This document shows positions 26,281 to 35,276 of a stretch of DNA of 51,425 nt, piece by piece. The position numbers were made by a program, and so were the translations under genes. Each line of letters starts with the position of its first letter. The stretch's first letter is position 1. Location of the stretch: the NCBI GenBank assembly GCA_000437915.1, contig FR900981.1:1-51425 (forward strand). Direction: 5' to 3'. This DNA is from Subdoligranulum sp. CAG:314. Its GTDB lineage: Bacteria > Bacillota > Clostridia > Christensenellales > CAG-314. A model generated the notes under the pieces. It was not told where the DNA came from, made no database searches, and was given only the letters and a program-made list of their open reading frames with translations.

Positions 26281-27252
26281 CTAATCTTCTTTCAATTTGA
26301 GTCCGAGACCGAAGCTTTCAAGCCGTGCAATAACTTCGTCCAGAGATTTCCTGCCAAGATTTCTGACTTTGAGCATATCCTCTTCCGTCTTTCTGGTAAG
26401 GTCGCCTACCGTCTGAATATTGGCGCGCTTCAAGCAGTTGTAGCTTCTGACCGACAAATCCATGTCGTCTATGTTCATGTCGAGAATCTTCTGCTGCTTG
26501 TCTTCCTCGCGGCTGATTAGAATGCCCAATTCGCCCATAGACTCGGACAGGTCCACAAACATCTGAACGTGCTCGCAAAGGATTTTCGCCGCAAGCCCCA
26601 CTATTTCGCGCCCCGAAAAAGCGCCGTTTGTCTCCGCTTCGAGCGTAAGCTTGTCAAAGCCTATATTCTGTCCCACGCGCGCCGCGTCAACATTGTAATT
26701 TACCTTTTTGACGGGGGCGTAAATGGAATCGATTGGTATATATCCCAAGGGATACGCAAGCTTTAGCTCTCTGTTGACTTCCTTATTCTTCTCCGCCGAA
26801 ACGTATCCTCTGCCCCGCCCGACCGTGATTTCGCAGTTCAGCTGACCGCCCTGGTCTATCGTGCAGATATGGAGCGAGGGGTTAAGAATTTCCACTTCGG
26901 CGTCGGTGGAAATGTCCGCCGCCGTCACCTCGCAGGGACCGACCTTGCTGATTGTCAGGGTTTTTCTGAAATCGCGTGCGGTATTGTCGGACTTCATCGC
27001 TATTTGTTTGAGATTGAGAATAATTTCTGTAACGTCCTCTTTGACGCCGTTTATTGTGGAGAATTCGTGCTGTACGCCGTCGATTTTTACGCCTACGGCG
27101 GCAACTCCGGGAAGGGCAGAAAGCAAAACTCTTCTCAAAGCGTTTCCAAGCGTGATGCCGAAACCTCTTTCCAACGGCTCAACGACAATTTTTATATAAG
27201 TGCCGTCGGAGTTTTCTTCGACATTCATTCTTGGTTTTTCTATTTCCATCAT
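26281..27252 (-). CDS. rpoA: DNA-directed RNA polymerase subunit alpha
   Basis: 323 residues, normal length. The N-terminal domain (about 1-235) has LERGFGITLGNALRRVLLSALPG, used for dimerisation and for binding beta and beta'. A linker leads to the C-terminal domain (about 255-315) with LSVRSYNCLKRANIQTVGDL and RNLGRKSLDEVIARL, the helix-hairpin-helix module that contacts UP elements and activators. It lies between rpsD and rplQ as in most Firmicutes. Confidence 0.98.
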   Translation of the reverse strand: MMEIEKPRMNVEENSDGTYIKIVVEPLERGFGITLGNALRRVLLSALPGVAAVGVKIDGVQHEFSTINGVKEDVTEIILNLKQIAMKSDNTARDFRKTLTISKVGPCEVTAADISTDAEVEILNPSLHICTIDQGGQLNCEITVGRGRGYVSAEKNKEVNRELKLAYPLGYIPIDSIYAPVKKVNYNVDAARVGQNIGFDKLTLEAETNGAFSGREIVGLAAKILCEHVQMFVDLSESMGELGILISREEDKQQKILDMNIDDMDLSVRSYNCLKRANIQTVGDLTRKTEEDMLKVRNLGRKSLDEVIARLESFGLGLKLKED

Positions 27253-27306
27253 ATCGATTATCTCCTTTAAATTTTTTTGTCGGGTTTACGACTTCAAAAA
27301 GCCGTG

Positions 27307-27933
27307 TTATTTGGAATACAACTCGACAATCATGTGTTCCTGGATATTCATATCGATATCTTCACGTTGAGGTTTAGAAATAATTTTGCCCGAAAGGGTT
27401 GCAGTGTCGAAGTCTAACCATTTTGGAAGATTTGTCGGTTTTTTCATCTGCTTTAACTCGGAGAAAAATTTGTTGTCCTGCTTGTTCTCCTTAACTCCTA
27501 TCACGTCGCCCACCTTCACCTGATAGGAAGGAATGTTGAGCGTTTTGCCGTTGACGGTGATGTGTCCGTGATTGACGAGCTGTCTGCTCTGACTGCGGGA
27601 CACGCCGATGCCCATACGGTAAACGACGTTGTCAAGTCTTTCCTCGAGCATGACCAGCATATTGGTACCTGTGATTCCCTTCATGCTGTCCGCTTTGAGA
27701 TAATATTTGTGGAACTGCTTTTCCTGCAATCCGTAAGCTCTCTTTGTTTTCTGTTTCTCGCGCAGCTGCGAGCCGTATTCGGTCACCTTTTTCCTGCCCG
27801 CCCACTGCTGTCCGGGAATTTTGGCTCTGCGGGTCAAAGCGCATTTCTGAGAATAGCATCTGTCGCCTTTAAGAAAAAGCTTTTGATTTTCTCTTCTGCA
27901 CTGACGGCAATCCGCCTCTGTATATCTTGCCAT
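27307..27933 (-). CDS. rpsD: 30S ribosomal protein S4, zinc-binding form
   Basis: 208 residues. Primary 16S rRNA-binding protein of the body of the small subunit. The N-terminus retains four cysteines (Cys9, Cys12, Cys26, Cys31), so this is the zinc-dependent C+ paralogue. The S4 RNA-binding domain lies near 93-150 (RLDNVVYRMGIGVSRSQSRQ). In many bacteria S4 represses the alpha segment; no specific leader pseudoknot could be identified here. Confidence 0.97.
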   Translation of the reverse strand: MARYTEADCRQCRRENQKLFLKGDRCYSQKCALTRRAKIPGQQWAGRKKVTEYGSQLREKQKTKRAYGLQEKQFHKYYLKADSMKGITGTNMLVMLEERLDNVVYRMGIGVSRSQSRQLVNHGHITVNGKTLNIPSYQVKVGDVIGVKENKQDNKFFSELKQMKKPTNLPKWLDFDTATLSGKIISKPQREDIDMNIQEHMIVELYSK

Positions 27934-27953
27934 ATTCTTAAAACTCCTTTAAT

Positions 27954-28343
27954 TCAAATTCTTCTGCGCTTGGGAGGGCGACAGCCGTTGTGGGGTATGG
28001 GAGACACGTCTTTTATCATCGTGACTTCCAAATCCGCTACCTGAAGCGCTCTGATTGCCGCTTCTCTGCCTTGTCCGGGTCCCTTGACGAAAACCTCTAC
28101 GGAACGAAGTCCGTATTCCTTCGCGCCGCGCGCCGCCGCTTCGCTCGCCTGCTGCGCCGCATAGGCAGTGCTCTTTCTCGAACCCTTGAATCCCAACGCG
28201 CCGGAGCTGCAAGCCGCCAAAGCGTTGCCGTTGGTGTCGGTTATCGTGACTATGGTGTTGTTAAAGGAAGCGTGAATATGCGCCTGACCTTTGTCAACCT
28301 TGCGTATATCTCTCTTTTTTCTCGTTACTTTTTTAACTGCCAT
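27954..28343 (-). CDS. rpsK: 30S ribosomal protein S11
   Basis: 129 residues, usual length. AHIHASFNNTIVTITDTNGN and the C-terminal PIPHNGCRPPKRRRI are canonical for S11, which forms part of the platform and mRNA exit channel. Follows rpsM after 11 nt. Confidence 0.98.
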   Translation of the reverse strand: MAVKKVTRKKRDIRKVDKGQAHIHASFNNTIVTITDTNGNALAACSSGALGFKGSRKSTAYAAQQASEAAARGAKEYGLRSVEVFVKGPGQGREAAIRALQVADLEVTMIKDVSPIPHNGCRPPKRRRI

Positions 28344-28354
28344 GTCAAGCCTCC

Positions 28355-28732
28355 TTATTTAGCCGCCTTTTTGCTTCTGGAAACCGTGCGTTTGGGTCCC
28401 TTTCTCGTGCGGGCATTCTGCTTGGACGATTGTCCGCGCACAGGAAGATTCTTTCTGTGTCTTACGCCGCGATAGCAGCCGATTTCGATAAGTCTCTTTA
28501 TGTTCATGGAGACTTCTCTTCTCAAATCGCCTTCCACGTGGATATTCTTTTCGATATAATCACGCAGCTTGGAGACGTCCTCTTCTGTCAGGTCTTTTAC
28601 GCGCGTGTCGGGATTGACTCCTGTTTCGGCAAGAATTTTGTCCGCCGTGGGCAGACCGATGCCGTATATATAAGTCAAGCCGATTTGGATGCGTTTTTCT
28701 CTTGGTAAATCTACACCGGAAATACGTGCCAT
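28355..28732 (-). CDS. rpsM: 30S ribosomal protein S13
   Basis: 125 residues. MARISGVDLPREKRIQIGLT opens the helical head domain; GCYRGVRHRKNLPVRGQ and the basic tail RTRKGPKRTV, which reaches toward P-site tRNA, are present. Preceded by GGAG about 9 nt before the ATG and by a 105-nt gap after rpmJ containing GGCAGACCTGCC, a near-palindrome of unknown role. Confidence 0.98.
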   Translation of the reverse strand: MARISGVDLPREKRIQIGLTYIYGIGLPTADKILAETGVNPDTRVKDLTEEDVSKLRDYIEKNIHVEGDLRREVSMNIKRLIEIGCYRGVRHRKNLPVRGQSSKQNARTRKGPKRTVSRSKKAAK

Positions 28733-28837
28733 TAAATTTTTACTCCTATTAAGATATTATTTTTTTATATCTCTACACAGGCAGGTCTGCCGCAGAAAAT
28801 CGGAATGTTGGCGGCGTTTCCTGACTGAAATTGTTGC

Positions 28838-28954
28838 CTAACCCTGTCTTTGCTTGTGATTGGGATACTTGGAGCATATCACCATAACTCTGCCGTTTCT
28901 TTTGATGATTTTGCATTTGTCGCACATGGGCTTTACTGAGGGTCTGACTTTCAT
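28838..28954 (-). CDS. rpmJ: 50S ribosomal protein L36, zinc-binding form
   Basis: 38 residues from ATG 28954 to a TAG stop, with AGGAGG upstream. The product begins MKVRPSVKPMCDKC and ends NHKQRQG. Cys11, Cys14, Cys27 and His33 form the zinc ribbon, so this is the C+ form. It lies between infA and rpsM, the usual place. It is short enough to be missed by gene finders. Confidence 0.95.
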   Translation of the reverse strand: MKVRPSVKPMCDKCKIIKRNGRVMVICSKYPNHKQRQG

Positions 28955-29007
28955 TTTAAAGTCCTCCTGAATTACTTAAATTTTTTTACGGATTGAGTAT
29001 TGTCAAG

Positions 29008-29226
29008 TTATTTCGAGCGCCAGATAATGCGTCCCTTTGTAAGGTCGTAAGGGCTCATTTCGACTGTCACGTTGTCGCCTTTCATGATTCTGATATAGTT
29101 CATTCTAAGCTTTCCGGATATGTGGGCTGTGATTTTGTGGCTGTTTGCCAGCTCGACGATGAATTTCGTGTTGGGCAGCACTTCAACCACCTTGCCTTCT
29201 ACCTCTATGACGTCATCTTTCGACAT
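29008..29226 (-). CDS. infA: Translation initiation factor IF-1
   Basis: 72 residues, an S1/OB-fold protein. MSKDDVIEVEGKVVEVLPNT and the central HISGKLRMNYIRIMKGDNV are canonical. It binds the 30S A site during initiation. Located between the KOW-domain gene and rpmJ, as in Clostridia and Bacilli. Confidence 0.98.
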   Translation of the reverse strand: MSKDDVIEVEGKVVEVLPNTKFIVELANSHKITAHISGKLRMNYIRIMKGDNVTVEMSPYDLTKGRIIWRSK

Positions 29227-29238
29227 ACTTTCCTCCTT

Positions 29239-29535
29239 TTAATTATTTAGACTTTGTGGGGCGGACGGCTCATTAAAGCTTCTTAATGCGCTCCTTACCT
29301 CGCTGTCGAACACTTTTTTTCCGGCAATCAGCTTTTCGGCAATGCCTTCCAAAACGTGTCCGCTGTTTTTCAGATGTTTTATATTTTTCTTTTTGGGACG
29401 GGCAAGCTTGTGGGTATGTCCGTCCGCGATAAAAACGAAATCGGCGTCCCTTATTTCCGACACCATGAAATATCCGCCGGCATCTCTGCCTCTCTTGGAA
29501 TACACAACGCTTCCGATTCTGATGACGTTTTCCAT
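29239..29535 (-). CDS. KOW-domain RNA-binding protein (L14e/L6e/L27e-like)
   Basis: 98 residues. The N-terminal half has the KOW pattern IGSVVYSKRGRDAGGYFMVSEI, then VFIADGHTHKLARPKKKNIKHL. Small proteins of this kind lie between map and infA in many Clostridia and are annotated as KOW-domain or L14e-like proteins. A ribosome-associated role is assumed from position, not proven. The C-terminal third (about 65-98) has no recognisable motif. Starts 8 nt after the map stop. Confidence 0.85.
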   Translation of the reverse strand: MENVIRIGSVVYSKRGRDAGGYFMVSEIRDADFVFIADGHTHKLARPKKKNIKHLKNSGHVLEGIAEKLIAGKKVFDSEVRSALRSFNEPSAPQSLNN

Positions 29536-29543
29536 TGCCTCTC

Positions 29544-30290
29544 CTAAATCGTCAGAATTTCGGCGCCGTCATAGGTTACGGCAACCGTATTTTCATAGTG
29601 TGCCGAGGGCAGTCTGTCGCCGGTCTTGACCGTCCAGCCGTCCTCGCAGAAATCGACCGCGCCCGTTCCCATATTTATCATCGGCTCGACGGCAATGGTC
29701 ATGTTGGCTGCAAGCCTTATGCCCCTGCCCTTTACGCCGAAGTTGGGTACGTTTGGCTCCTCGTGCATCTCGCGGCCTATCCCGTGTCCCACCAGCTCTT
29801 CCACGACGCCGTAGCCGAAGCTTCTTGCATAGCTGCAAATCGCCCAGCCGACGTCGCCTAAGCGCACGCCGTCTTTTATGACTTTCAGCGCCTCGAAAAA
29901 GCACTGCTCCGTCACCTCGACAAGCCTCCGTTTTTCCGGAGAAATTTTCCCGATTGCAACGGTGCGAGCCGCGTCGCCGTGATAGCCGTCCTTGAAGGCG
30001 CCAACGTCAAAGGAAACAATCTGTCCTTCTTCGAGAAAACGCTTTTTGGAGGGAATGCCGTGCACTACTTCCTCGTCTATGGAAATGCACACGGAAGCGG
30101 GATAACCGTGATAGCGGAGAAAGCTCGGTTTTGCTCCGCATTTCAAAATAAATTCATACGCAGCCTTGTCAAGCTCGGCTGTGGAAACGCCCGCGCGCGC
30201 CTTGTCTTCGAGCAGCCTGAGCGTGTCGCGGGTGATTGCGCCCGCGCGACGCATAAGTTCAAGCTGTTCGTTGGTCTTTACGCTTATCAT
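29544..30290 (-). CDS. map: Methionine aminopeptidase, type I
   Basis: 248 residues. Removes N-terminal methionine from nascent proteins. The dinuclear metal site is visible: two Asp in SFDVGAFKDGYHGDAART, His in GHGIGREMHEEPNVPNFG, Glu in TIAVEPMINMG and the final Glu in DGWTVKTGDRLPSAHYENT. The 4-nt ATGA overlap with adk suggests translational coupling. Normal length. Confidence 0.97.
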   Translation of the reverse strand: MISVKTNEQLELMRRAGAITRDTLRLLEDKARAGVSTAELDKAAYEFILKCGAKPSFLRYHGYPASVCISIDEEVVHGIPSKKRFLEEGQIVSFDVGAFKDGYHGDAARTVAIGKISPEKRRLVEVTEQCFFEALKVIKDGVRLGDVGWAICSYARSFGYGVVEELVGHGIGREMHEEPNVPNFGVKGRGIRLAANMTIAVEPMINMGTGAVDFCEDGWTVKTGDRLPSAHYENTVAVTYDGAEILTI

Positions 30291-30928
30291 AATTCCGCTA
30301 TACGTTCCTTTATTTCCTCAAACACCGCTTGCGGCGGCTGCGCCGAATTTACGTCAATCAGTTTGCCCTTTTTGCGATAATATTCGATTAGCGGATGGGT
30401 GTTTTTGTAGTAAACCTTCATTCGGTTGGTTATGGTCGCTTCGGCGTCGTCCTGTCTTGTAAACAGCTCTCCTCCGCACAGCGGGCAGACCTTTCGGTCT
30501 TTGAGAACGCTTATGTGATGCACGGCGGAGCAGTTTCTGCACGTGCGTCTGCCTGCCAGCCTTTCAAGCAGAACCTTGTCGTCAACCGACAGATTTATAA
30601 CGCAACTGACGTCCACATCCCCGTCAAAGGCCTTTGCCTGACCGAGAGTTCTCGGAAAACCGTCCAGAATAAAGCCCTTGGCACAGTCTCCGTGACTGAG
30701 GCGCTCCTCGACGATTTTAAGAACAATGTCGTCGGGGACAAGCTCTCCCTTCTCCATAAATTCTTTTATTTCTCTTCCGAGCGGCGTGTTCCGTTTGAGA
30801 TTTTCGCGGAAAATTTCGCCCGTGGAAATCTGCGGAATACCGAAATGGGAGACCATCCGCTGCGCCTGAGTGCCTTTTCCCGCTCCCGGCGCACCCAGCA
30901 TAACTATTCTCAAACCGTCAGCAATCAT
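30287..30928 (-). CDS. adk: Adenylate kinase, zinc-lid type
   Basis: 213 residues. Interconverts ATP + AMP and 2 ADP. The P-loop GAPGAGKGTQ lies near 13-22, the NMP-binding GFPRT in the middle, and the lid holds CRNCSAVHHI...CPLCGG, a four-cysteine zinc site typical of Gram-positive adenylate kinases. The N-terminus is six residues longer than usual (MIADGL before RIVMLG); only a weak ribosome binding site (GGCAGAG) precedes it. It follows secY by 10 nt. Confidence 0.97.
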   Translation of the reverse strand: MIADGLRIVMLGAPGAGKGTQAQRMVSHFGIPQISTGEIFRENLKRNTPLGREIKEFMEKGELVPDDIVLKIVEERLSHGDCAKGFILDGFPRTLGQAKAFDGDVDVSCVINLSVDDKVLLERLAGRRTCRNCSAVHHISVLKDRKVCPLCGGELFTRQDDAEATITNRMKVYYKNTHPLIEYYRKKGKLIDVNSAQPPQAVFEEIKERIAEL

Positions 30929-30938
30929 TTCTCTGCCT

Positions 30939-32273
30939 TTACTTCAAAAAGCCCTTGTAGTGTCTCATCATAATCTGATTTTCCAGAGCTTTGTTAAACT
31001 CCAATGCAACCGACACTACGATGAGCATTCCCGTCGCGGAAAACGCGTTCAAAAGGTCTGTCGCGCCCGAATTGATAATCTGAAACACCGTCGAAGGCAA
31101 AAGCGCCATAATGGCAAGGAACACGGCTCCCCAGAAGGTGATTCTTCTGACTGTTCTCGCAAGAAAGTCCGCCGTTTCCTTACCCGGTCTAATCCCGGGA
31201 ACAAAGCCTCCGTTCTGCTGTATGTTTTTGCTCACCTCCGCAGGATTGAACTGAATCTGCGAATAGAAGAACGCGAACAGGAAAATGAACAAAGTGAGGA
31301 AGAACAGATAAACCACGTTGCCTACCCAATGTCCGCCTTCCGCCGTCATGTACTTAGTCCACCATGCCGTAAACGACCAGTTGGGGAAAAAGCTCAATAT
31401 CATGGTGGGGAAGCTGAGCAGCGCAAACGCGAATATCAAAGGCAAAACGCCGCTTCCGTTGACCTTTATGGGAATAAAGGTGGACTGTCCGCCGTACATT
31501 TTGTTGCCCTTGATTTGCTTGGCGTACTGCACCTTGATTTTTCTCTCGGCGCCGTCAACCCACGTGATAAAGGCGAAAATAACCACGACAAGCAGGACAA
31601 AGACTATCAAATCCCAACCGCCTGCACTCGTAAAATCGCCGGTTTCGGCTATGTTCACAAAAACTTCGAGAATCGCTTGTCCCGCCGATGCTATGATTCC
31701 GATAAAAATCAACATGGATATGCCGTTTGAAACGCCGTATTCGGTAATTCTCTCGCCTATCCACATGGTAAGCATGCTGCCTGCGACGAAAATTATCGTA
31801 ACAATGATGAACAATACCCACGTGGGAACGGTGAACTGCGCTCCGAACATTGCGTTGTCGAACAGACTTTCGTTGTTGAAAGCAAGCAGAATACCTACCG
31901 CGTTGACTACGGCAAGACCGAGCGTAACATATCTCGTAATCACCGCAATCTTGTGTTTTCCTTCTTCTCCCTCTTTGGAAAGTCTTTCCAGGGCGGGGAT
32001 AGCCACTGTCAACAATTGCATAATGATGGACGCGTTGATATAAGGCGATATTCCTATCGCAAACAACGTACCCTGACTTAAAGCGCCGCCGGTAATCGCG
32101 CTCATTATTCCCATAAAGCTGTTGCCTTCGACGGCGTTGCTGAACACCGACGCTTCGATTCCCGGAACGGGAATATAACAGCCGATTCTGTAAATAATTA
32201 CAAGCAAAATCGTCAGAAGGATTTTGTTGCGGATTTCTTTTATTTTAAAGGCGTTCTTTAAAGTCTGAATCAT
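30939..32273 (-). CDS. secY: Protein translocase subunit SecY
   Basis: 444 residues with ten hydrophobic helices. It forms the channel used to export the signal-peptide proteins encoded elsewhere in the window. The N-terminus FKIKEIRNKILLTILLVIIYRIGCYIPVPGI, the plug region, and RRITFWGAVFLAIMALLP are typical. Its start overlaps the rplO stop by one base (TAATG). Confidence 0.98.
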   Translation of the reverse strand: MIQTLKNAFKIKEIRNKILLTILLVIIYRIGCYIPVPGIEASVFSNAVEGNSFMGIMSAITGGALSQGTLFAIGISPYINASIIMQLLTVAIPALERLSKEGEEGKHKIAVITRYVTLGLAVVNAVGILLAFNNESLFDNAMFGAQFTVPTWVLFIIVTIIFVAGSMLTMWIGERITEYGVSNGISMLIFIGIIASAGQAILEVFVNIAETGDFTSAGGWDLIVFVLLVVVIFAFITWVDGAERKIKVQYAKQIKGNKMYGGQSTFIPIKVNGSGVLPLIFAFALLSFPTMILSFFPNWSFTAWWTKYMTAEGGHWVGNVVYLFFLTLFIFLFAFFYSQIQFNPAEVSKNIQQNGGFVPGIRPGKETADFLARTVRRITFWGAVFLAIMALLPSTVFQIINSGATDLLNAFSATGMLIVVSVALEFNKALENQIMMRHYKGFLK

Positions 32274-32719
32274 TATTCGATTACCTCTGCTTTACCGCCC
32301 GCTTTTTCGATTGCTTCCTTTGCGGAAACCGAAAATTTGTGCGCATGGACGGTCAAAGGCTTGCTTAACTGACCGCCGCCCAACACCTTGAGTCCGGCGT
32401 TGGATTTGTTGTTGACCAAGCCCATATCCAGCAGAAGCTCGGGTGTAACCACCGCGTTGTCCTCAAATCTTTCAAAAACCGAAAGGTTGACCACCGCGTA
32501 GGTTTTCTGAAATTTGTTGTAGAAACCGCGCTTGGGCAGACGTCTTGTCAAAGGCATCGTGCCGCCCTCGAAACCGGGACGTACTCCGCCGCCGCTGCGC
32601 GCCCATTGTCCCTTGTGCCCCTTGCCGCTGGTCTTGCCCAGTCCGCTGCCGGTGCCCCTGCCGAGTCTCTTGGCGGGAGTGACCGCGCCTTCGGCGGGTC
32701 TTAAAGTGTGAATTCTCAT
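32273..32719 (-). CDS. rplO: 50S ribosomal protein L15
   Basis: 148 residues. LGRGTGSGLGKTSGKGHKGQ is the extended glycine/basic N-terminal region of L15 that penetrates 23S rRNA. The stop codon is fused with the secY start (TAATG). Normal length. Confidence 0.98.
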   Translation of the reverse strand: MRIHTLRPAEGAVTPAKRLGRGTGSGLGKTSGKGHKGQWARSGGGVRPGFEGGTMPLTRRLPKRGFYNKFQKTYAVVNLSVFERFEDNAVVTPELLLDMGLVNNKSNAGLKVLGGGQLSKPLTVHAHKFSVSAKEAIEKAGGKAEVIE

Positions 32720-32731
32720 TTCGGTTGCCTC

Positions 32732-33043
32732 CTATTTAAGCTCCTCGACGGTCACAAGATGCTTCACGCGGAAAATCATGCCGCGAACGGCGTCGTTGTC
32801 GTTGAGAATTTTAAAAGAGCGAATCTTTTTGAGTCCCAACGCTTCAACCGTCCTCTGCTGCACCTTCAAACAGCCGATAGTGCTTTTTACAAGCGTGACC
32901 TTGATTTTTTTGTCGCTGAGTTGGTAAGGCTTGTCGCCTTTGGCGTGCTTGACCTTGTAAAGAGGAGCTTTGGCTTCCTTCACAAGGTGACCGTTCATAA
33001 TTCTCGGTTCGGCCGCCTTCTGAGTTTTTTTAGCTTTTGCCAT
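32732..33043 (-). CDS. rpmD: 50S ribosomal protein L30 with N-terminal extension
   Basis: 103 residues, against about 60 in most bacteria. The core IKVTLVKSTIGCLKVQQRTVEALGL and the end VRGMIFRVKHLVTVEEL are ordinary L30. The first 45 residues (AKAKKTQKAAEPRIMNGH...) are an extra Lys/Ala-rich extension. An upstream ribosome binding site (AAGGAG) supports the long start. No additional domain was recognised. Confidence 0.94.
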   Translation of the reverse strand: MAKAKKTQKAAEPRIMNGHLVKEAKAPLYKVKHAKGDKPYQLSDKKIKVTLVKSTIGCLKVQQRTVEALGLKKIRSFKILNDNDAVRGMIFRVKHLVTVEELK

Positions 33044-33054
33044 TGGTTTTCTCC

Positions 33055-33720
33055 TTATAGCTCGTCAACTGCCTTGCCGCGGAGAGCCGCTATCTGCTGA
33101 GCGGTGCGCAGGCTTTTGAGTCCCTCGTAGGTAGCCTTGACACAGTTGATGGGGTTGTTGCTGCCGTAGCTCTTTGTGCGGATGTCCTTGACTCCGCAGG
33201 CTTCGAGCACGCTTCTCACGGGACCGCCCGCAATAACTCCGGTACCGGCTTCCGCAGGGAGCAGCAGCACGTGACCTTTGCCGAATTTGCCGATAATCTC
33301 GTGGGGAATGGTGGAACCGAGCAAAGAAATTTCGCTCATGCTCCTCTTTGCCTGCTGAGTCGCCTTTTCGATTGCCTGAGGAACCTCGCCTGCCTTGCCC
33401 ATACCGACGCCAACCTTTCCTTTGCCGTCGCCGACAACCACCAGCGCGGAGAAACGCATGGTTCTGCCGCCCTTAACAACCTTGGTGACGCGGTTTATGG
33501 AAACGGTCTTTTTGATGAGACCGTCGTCCTCGTCGTGTCTCTTGTTTTTGTTGAAAGGTCTTTTGCCGCCGGGACGTCTGTCATGACCGTCGCGGCCGCC
33601 CTCTCTTCCCTCGCGGTTGAATCCGCCGGCTCTTTTCTCTGCGGGAGCGGGATTGACCTCCGCCACGACCTCGGTCGCGGCAGTTTCCTGAGTTTTTACA
33701 ACTTCGTCATTCATCATCAT
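33055..33720 (-). CDS. rpsE: 30S ribosomal protein S5 with Arg/Gly-rich N-terminal extension
   Basis: 221 residues, against about 160-170 usually. S5 contributes to decoding accuracy and mRNA unwinding at the entry site. The normal protein begins near residue 65 (DDGLIKKTVSINRVTKVVKGG), and AEAGTGVIAGGPVRSVLEACG is canonical. The first 65 residues carry an acidic stretch and then FNREGREGGRDGHDRRPGGK, an RGG-like disordered tail. Which of the first three Met codons is used is uncertain. Confidence 0.95.
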   Translation of the reverse strand: MMMNDEVVKTQETAATEVVAEVNPAPAEKRAGGFNREGREGGRDGHDRRPGGKRPFNKNKRHDEDDGLIKKTVSINRVTKVVKGGRTMRFSALVVVGDGKGKVGVGMGKAGEVPQAIEKATQQAKRSMSEISLLGSTIPHEIIGKFGKGHVLLLPAEAGTGVIAGGPVRSVLEACGVKDIRTKSYGSNNPINCVKATYEGLKSLRTAQQIAALRGKAVDEL

Positions 33721-33731
33721 TCTCTCTCCTC

Positions 33732-34094
33732 TTAAAACTTCAAGCCCGCTTCGCGCGCGCCCTCGGCCAGCTTTTGGACTCTGCCCGTATAGATGTAACC
33801 GCCGCGGTCGAACACAACCTCCGTTATGCCCGCTTCAAGCGCTTTTTTGCCTACCGCAAGACCTACCGCCTTGGCTTCCTCGCACTTGTTTTTGCCGGCA
33901 AGCTCTTCTTTCATCGCGAGACTGCTCGCGGAGACGAGAGTTCTGCCCGCCACGTCGTCGATAATCTGAGCGTAAATGTATTTGGTGCTGCGATACACGT
34001 CGAGTCTCGGTCTCAGGCTGGTTCCGGACAAATTCTTTCTAACTCTTGCGTGACGGACTTTTCTGTCCGCGTTTTTATCTTTCTTAGAAATCAT
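33732..34094 (-). CDS. rplR: 50S ribosomal protein L18
   Basis: 120 residues. Binds 5S rRNA. RHARVRKNLSGTSLRPRLDVYRS and FDRGGYIYTGRVQKLAEGAREAGL are typical. Spaced 10 nt from rplF and 11 nt from rpsE. Confidence 0.98.
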   Translation of the reverse strand: MISKKDKNADRKVRHARVRKNLSGTSLRPRLDVYRSTKYIYAQIIDDVAGRTLVSASSLAMKEELAGKNKCEEAKAVGLAVGKKALEAGITEVVFDRGGYIYTGRVQKLAEGAREAGLKF

Positions 34095-34104
34095 GATTTA
34101 CTCC

Positions 34105-34644
34105 TTATTTACCCGCCTTCTTGCCTTCCTTGAGTATCACGACGTCTTCCTTGTATCTGACGCCGTAACCGTGATAAGGCTCGACTTCACGTTTTGCTTT
34201 GATGTTTGCCGCCGTCTGACCGACGAGATTTTTGTCTATTCCCTTTACTACTATTTCCGTAATGGAGGGGCACTCGAAGGTGATGCCTTTGGGAGCCTCC
34301 ATTTCTATCGGATGGGAATATCCTATGTTAAGCACAAGCTTGTTGCCGTTGACCGCCGCCTTGTAACCGACGCCGTTGATGACAAGCTCTCTCTTGAAGC
34401 CGGCGGTAACGCCGATTACCATGTTGTTTACGAGAGCTCTGTAAAGACCGTGCTTGGCTCTGTTTTCCTTCATGTCGTCGGGACGCGTGAAAACAAGTTT
34501 GCCGTCGTTCATTTCGCATTTGATGCTTTTGCCGATATCCTGCGAAAGCTGACCTTTGGGACCTTTGACGCTCACGACGGAGCCGTCTATTTTGACTTCC
34601 ACGCCCGACGGTATGGTTATGGGCGCTCTTCCTATTCTTGACAA
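34105..34644 (-). CDS. rplF: 50S ribosomal protein L6
   Basis: 179 residues, two-domain L6. MSRIGRAPITIPSGVEV and the C-terminal PYHGYGVRYKEDVVILKEGKKAGK are canonical. Lies at the base of the L7/L12 stalk near the elongation-factor site. Confidence 0.98.
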   Translation of the reverse strand: MSRIGRAPITIPSGVEVKIDGSVVSVKGPKGQLSQDIGKSIKCEMNDGKLVFTRPDDMKENRAKHGLYRALVNNMVIGVTAGFKRELVINGVGYKAAVNGNKLVLNIGYSHPIEMEAPKGITFECPSITEIVVKGIDKNLVGQTAANIKAKREVEPYHGYGVRYKEDVVILKEGKKAGK

Positions 34645-34660
34645 TTCCGTATACCTCCCA

Positions 34661-35059
34661 TTACCAAACGTACGCCAGCACTTCGCCGCCGAGATTTTCT
34701 CTGCGCGCCTGCTTGTCCGTCATAATCCCCTTCGAGGTGGATACGATGGCTATGCCCAACCCGTTGAGAACCTTGGGCATATCCTCGCTCTTGGCATACA
34801 CGCGCAATCCGGGCTTGGATATTCTTCTCAGACCGGAAATGACCTTGCCGTGCTTGCTGTACTTCAAAGTGATTTTTATTTTGCTCTTTATTGTGCCTTC
34901 GTCCGAATTTTCAACGCCGGCGATGTAGCCTTCCTCCAAAAGGATGTCGGCAATCGCCTTTTTGGTTTTGGACGCGGGAATATCAACCTCGTCGTGCTTG
35001 GCGATAAGCGCGTTCCTGATTCTTGTCAGCATATCGGCGATAGGATCCGTTACTACCAT
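34661..35059 (-). CDS. rpsH: 30S ribosomal protein S8
   Basis: 132 residues. DPIADMLTRIRNALIAKHDEV opens the protein. The usual C-terminal STSKGIMTDKQARRENLGGEVLAYVW is intact. A central 16S rRNA binder; in many bacteria it is also the translational regulator of the spc segment. Confidence 0.98.
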   Translation of the reverse strand: MVVTDPIADMLTRIRNALIAKHDEVDIPASKTKKAIADILLEEGYIAGVENSDEGTIKSKIKITLKYSKHGKVISGLRRISKPGLRVYAKSEDMPKVLNGLGIAIVSTSKGIMTDKQARRENLGGEVLAYVW

Positions 35060-35077
35060 TTGTTACCTCCCTGATGC

Positions 35078-35263
35078 TTACCAGCTCGACTTCTTTACTC
35101 CGGGAATTTCTCCCTTGTAAGCCTTTTCCCTGAAACAAATTCTGCAAATGCCGTACTTGCGCAACACGGAGTGCGGTCTGCCGCAGACGGAGCAGCGGGT
35201 GTAGGCACGGGTAGAATATTTAGCCGGTTTCTGCTGTTTGTTTATCATCGATTTTTTTGCCAT
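35078..35263 (-). CDS. rpsN: 30S ribosomal protein S14 type Z, zinc-binding
   Basis: 61 residues. The short zinc-ribbon form: Cys24, Cys27, Cys40 and Cys43 in CSVCGRPHSVLRKYGICRIC. The C-terminus GEIPGVKKSSW is canonical. Position between rplE and rpsH is usual. Confidence 0.98.
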   Translation of the reverse strand: MAKKSMINKQQKPAKYSTRAYTRCSVCGRPHSVLRKYGICRICFREKAYKGEIPGVKKSSW

Positions 35264-35276
35264 TTTTTTACCTCGC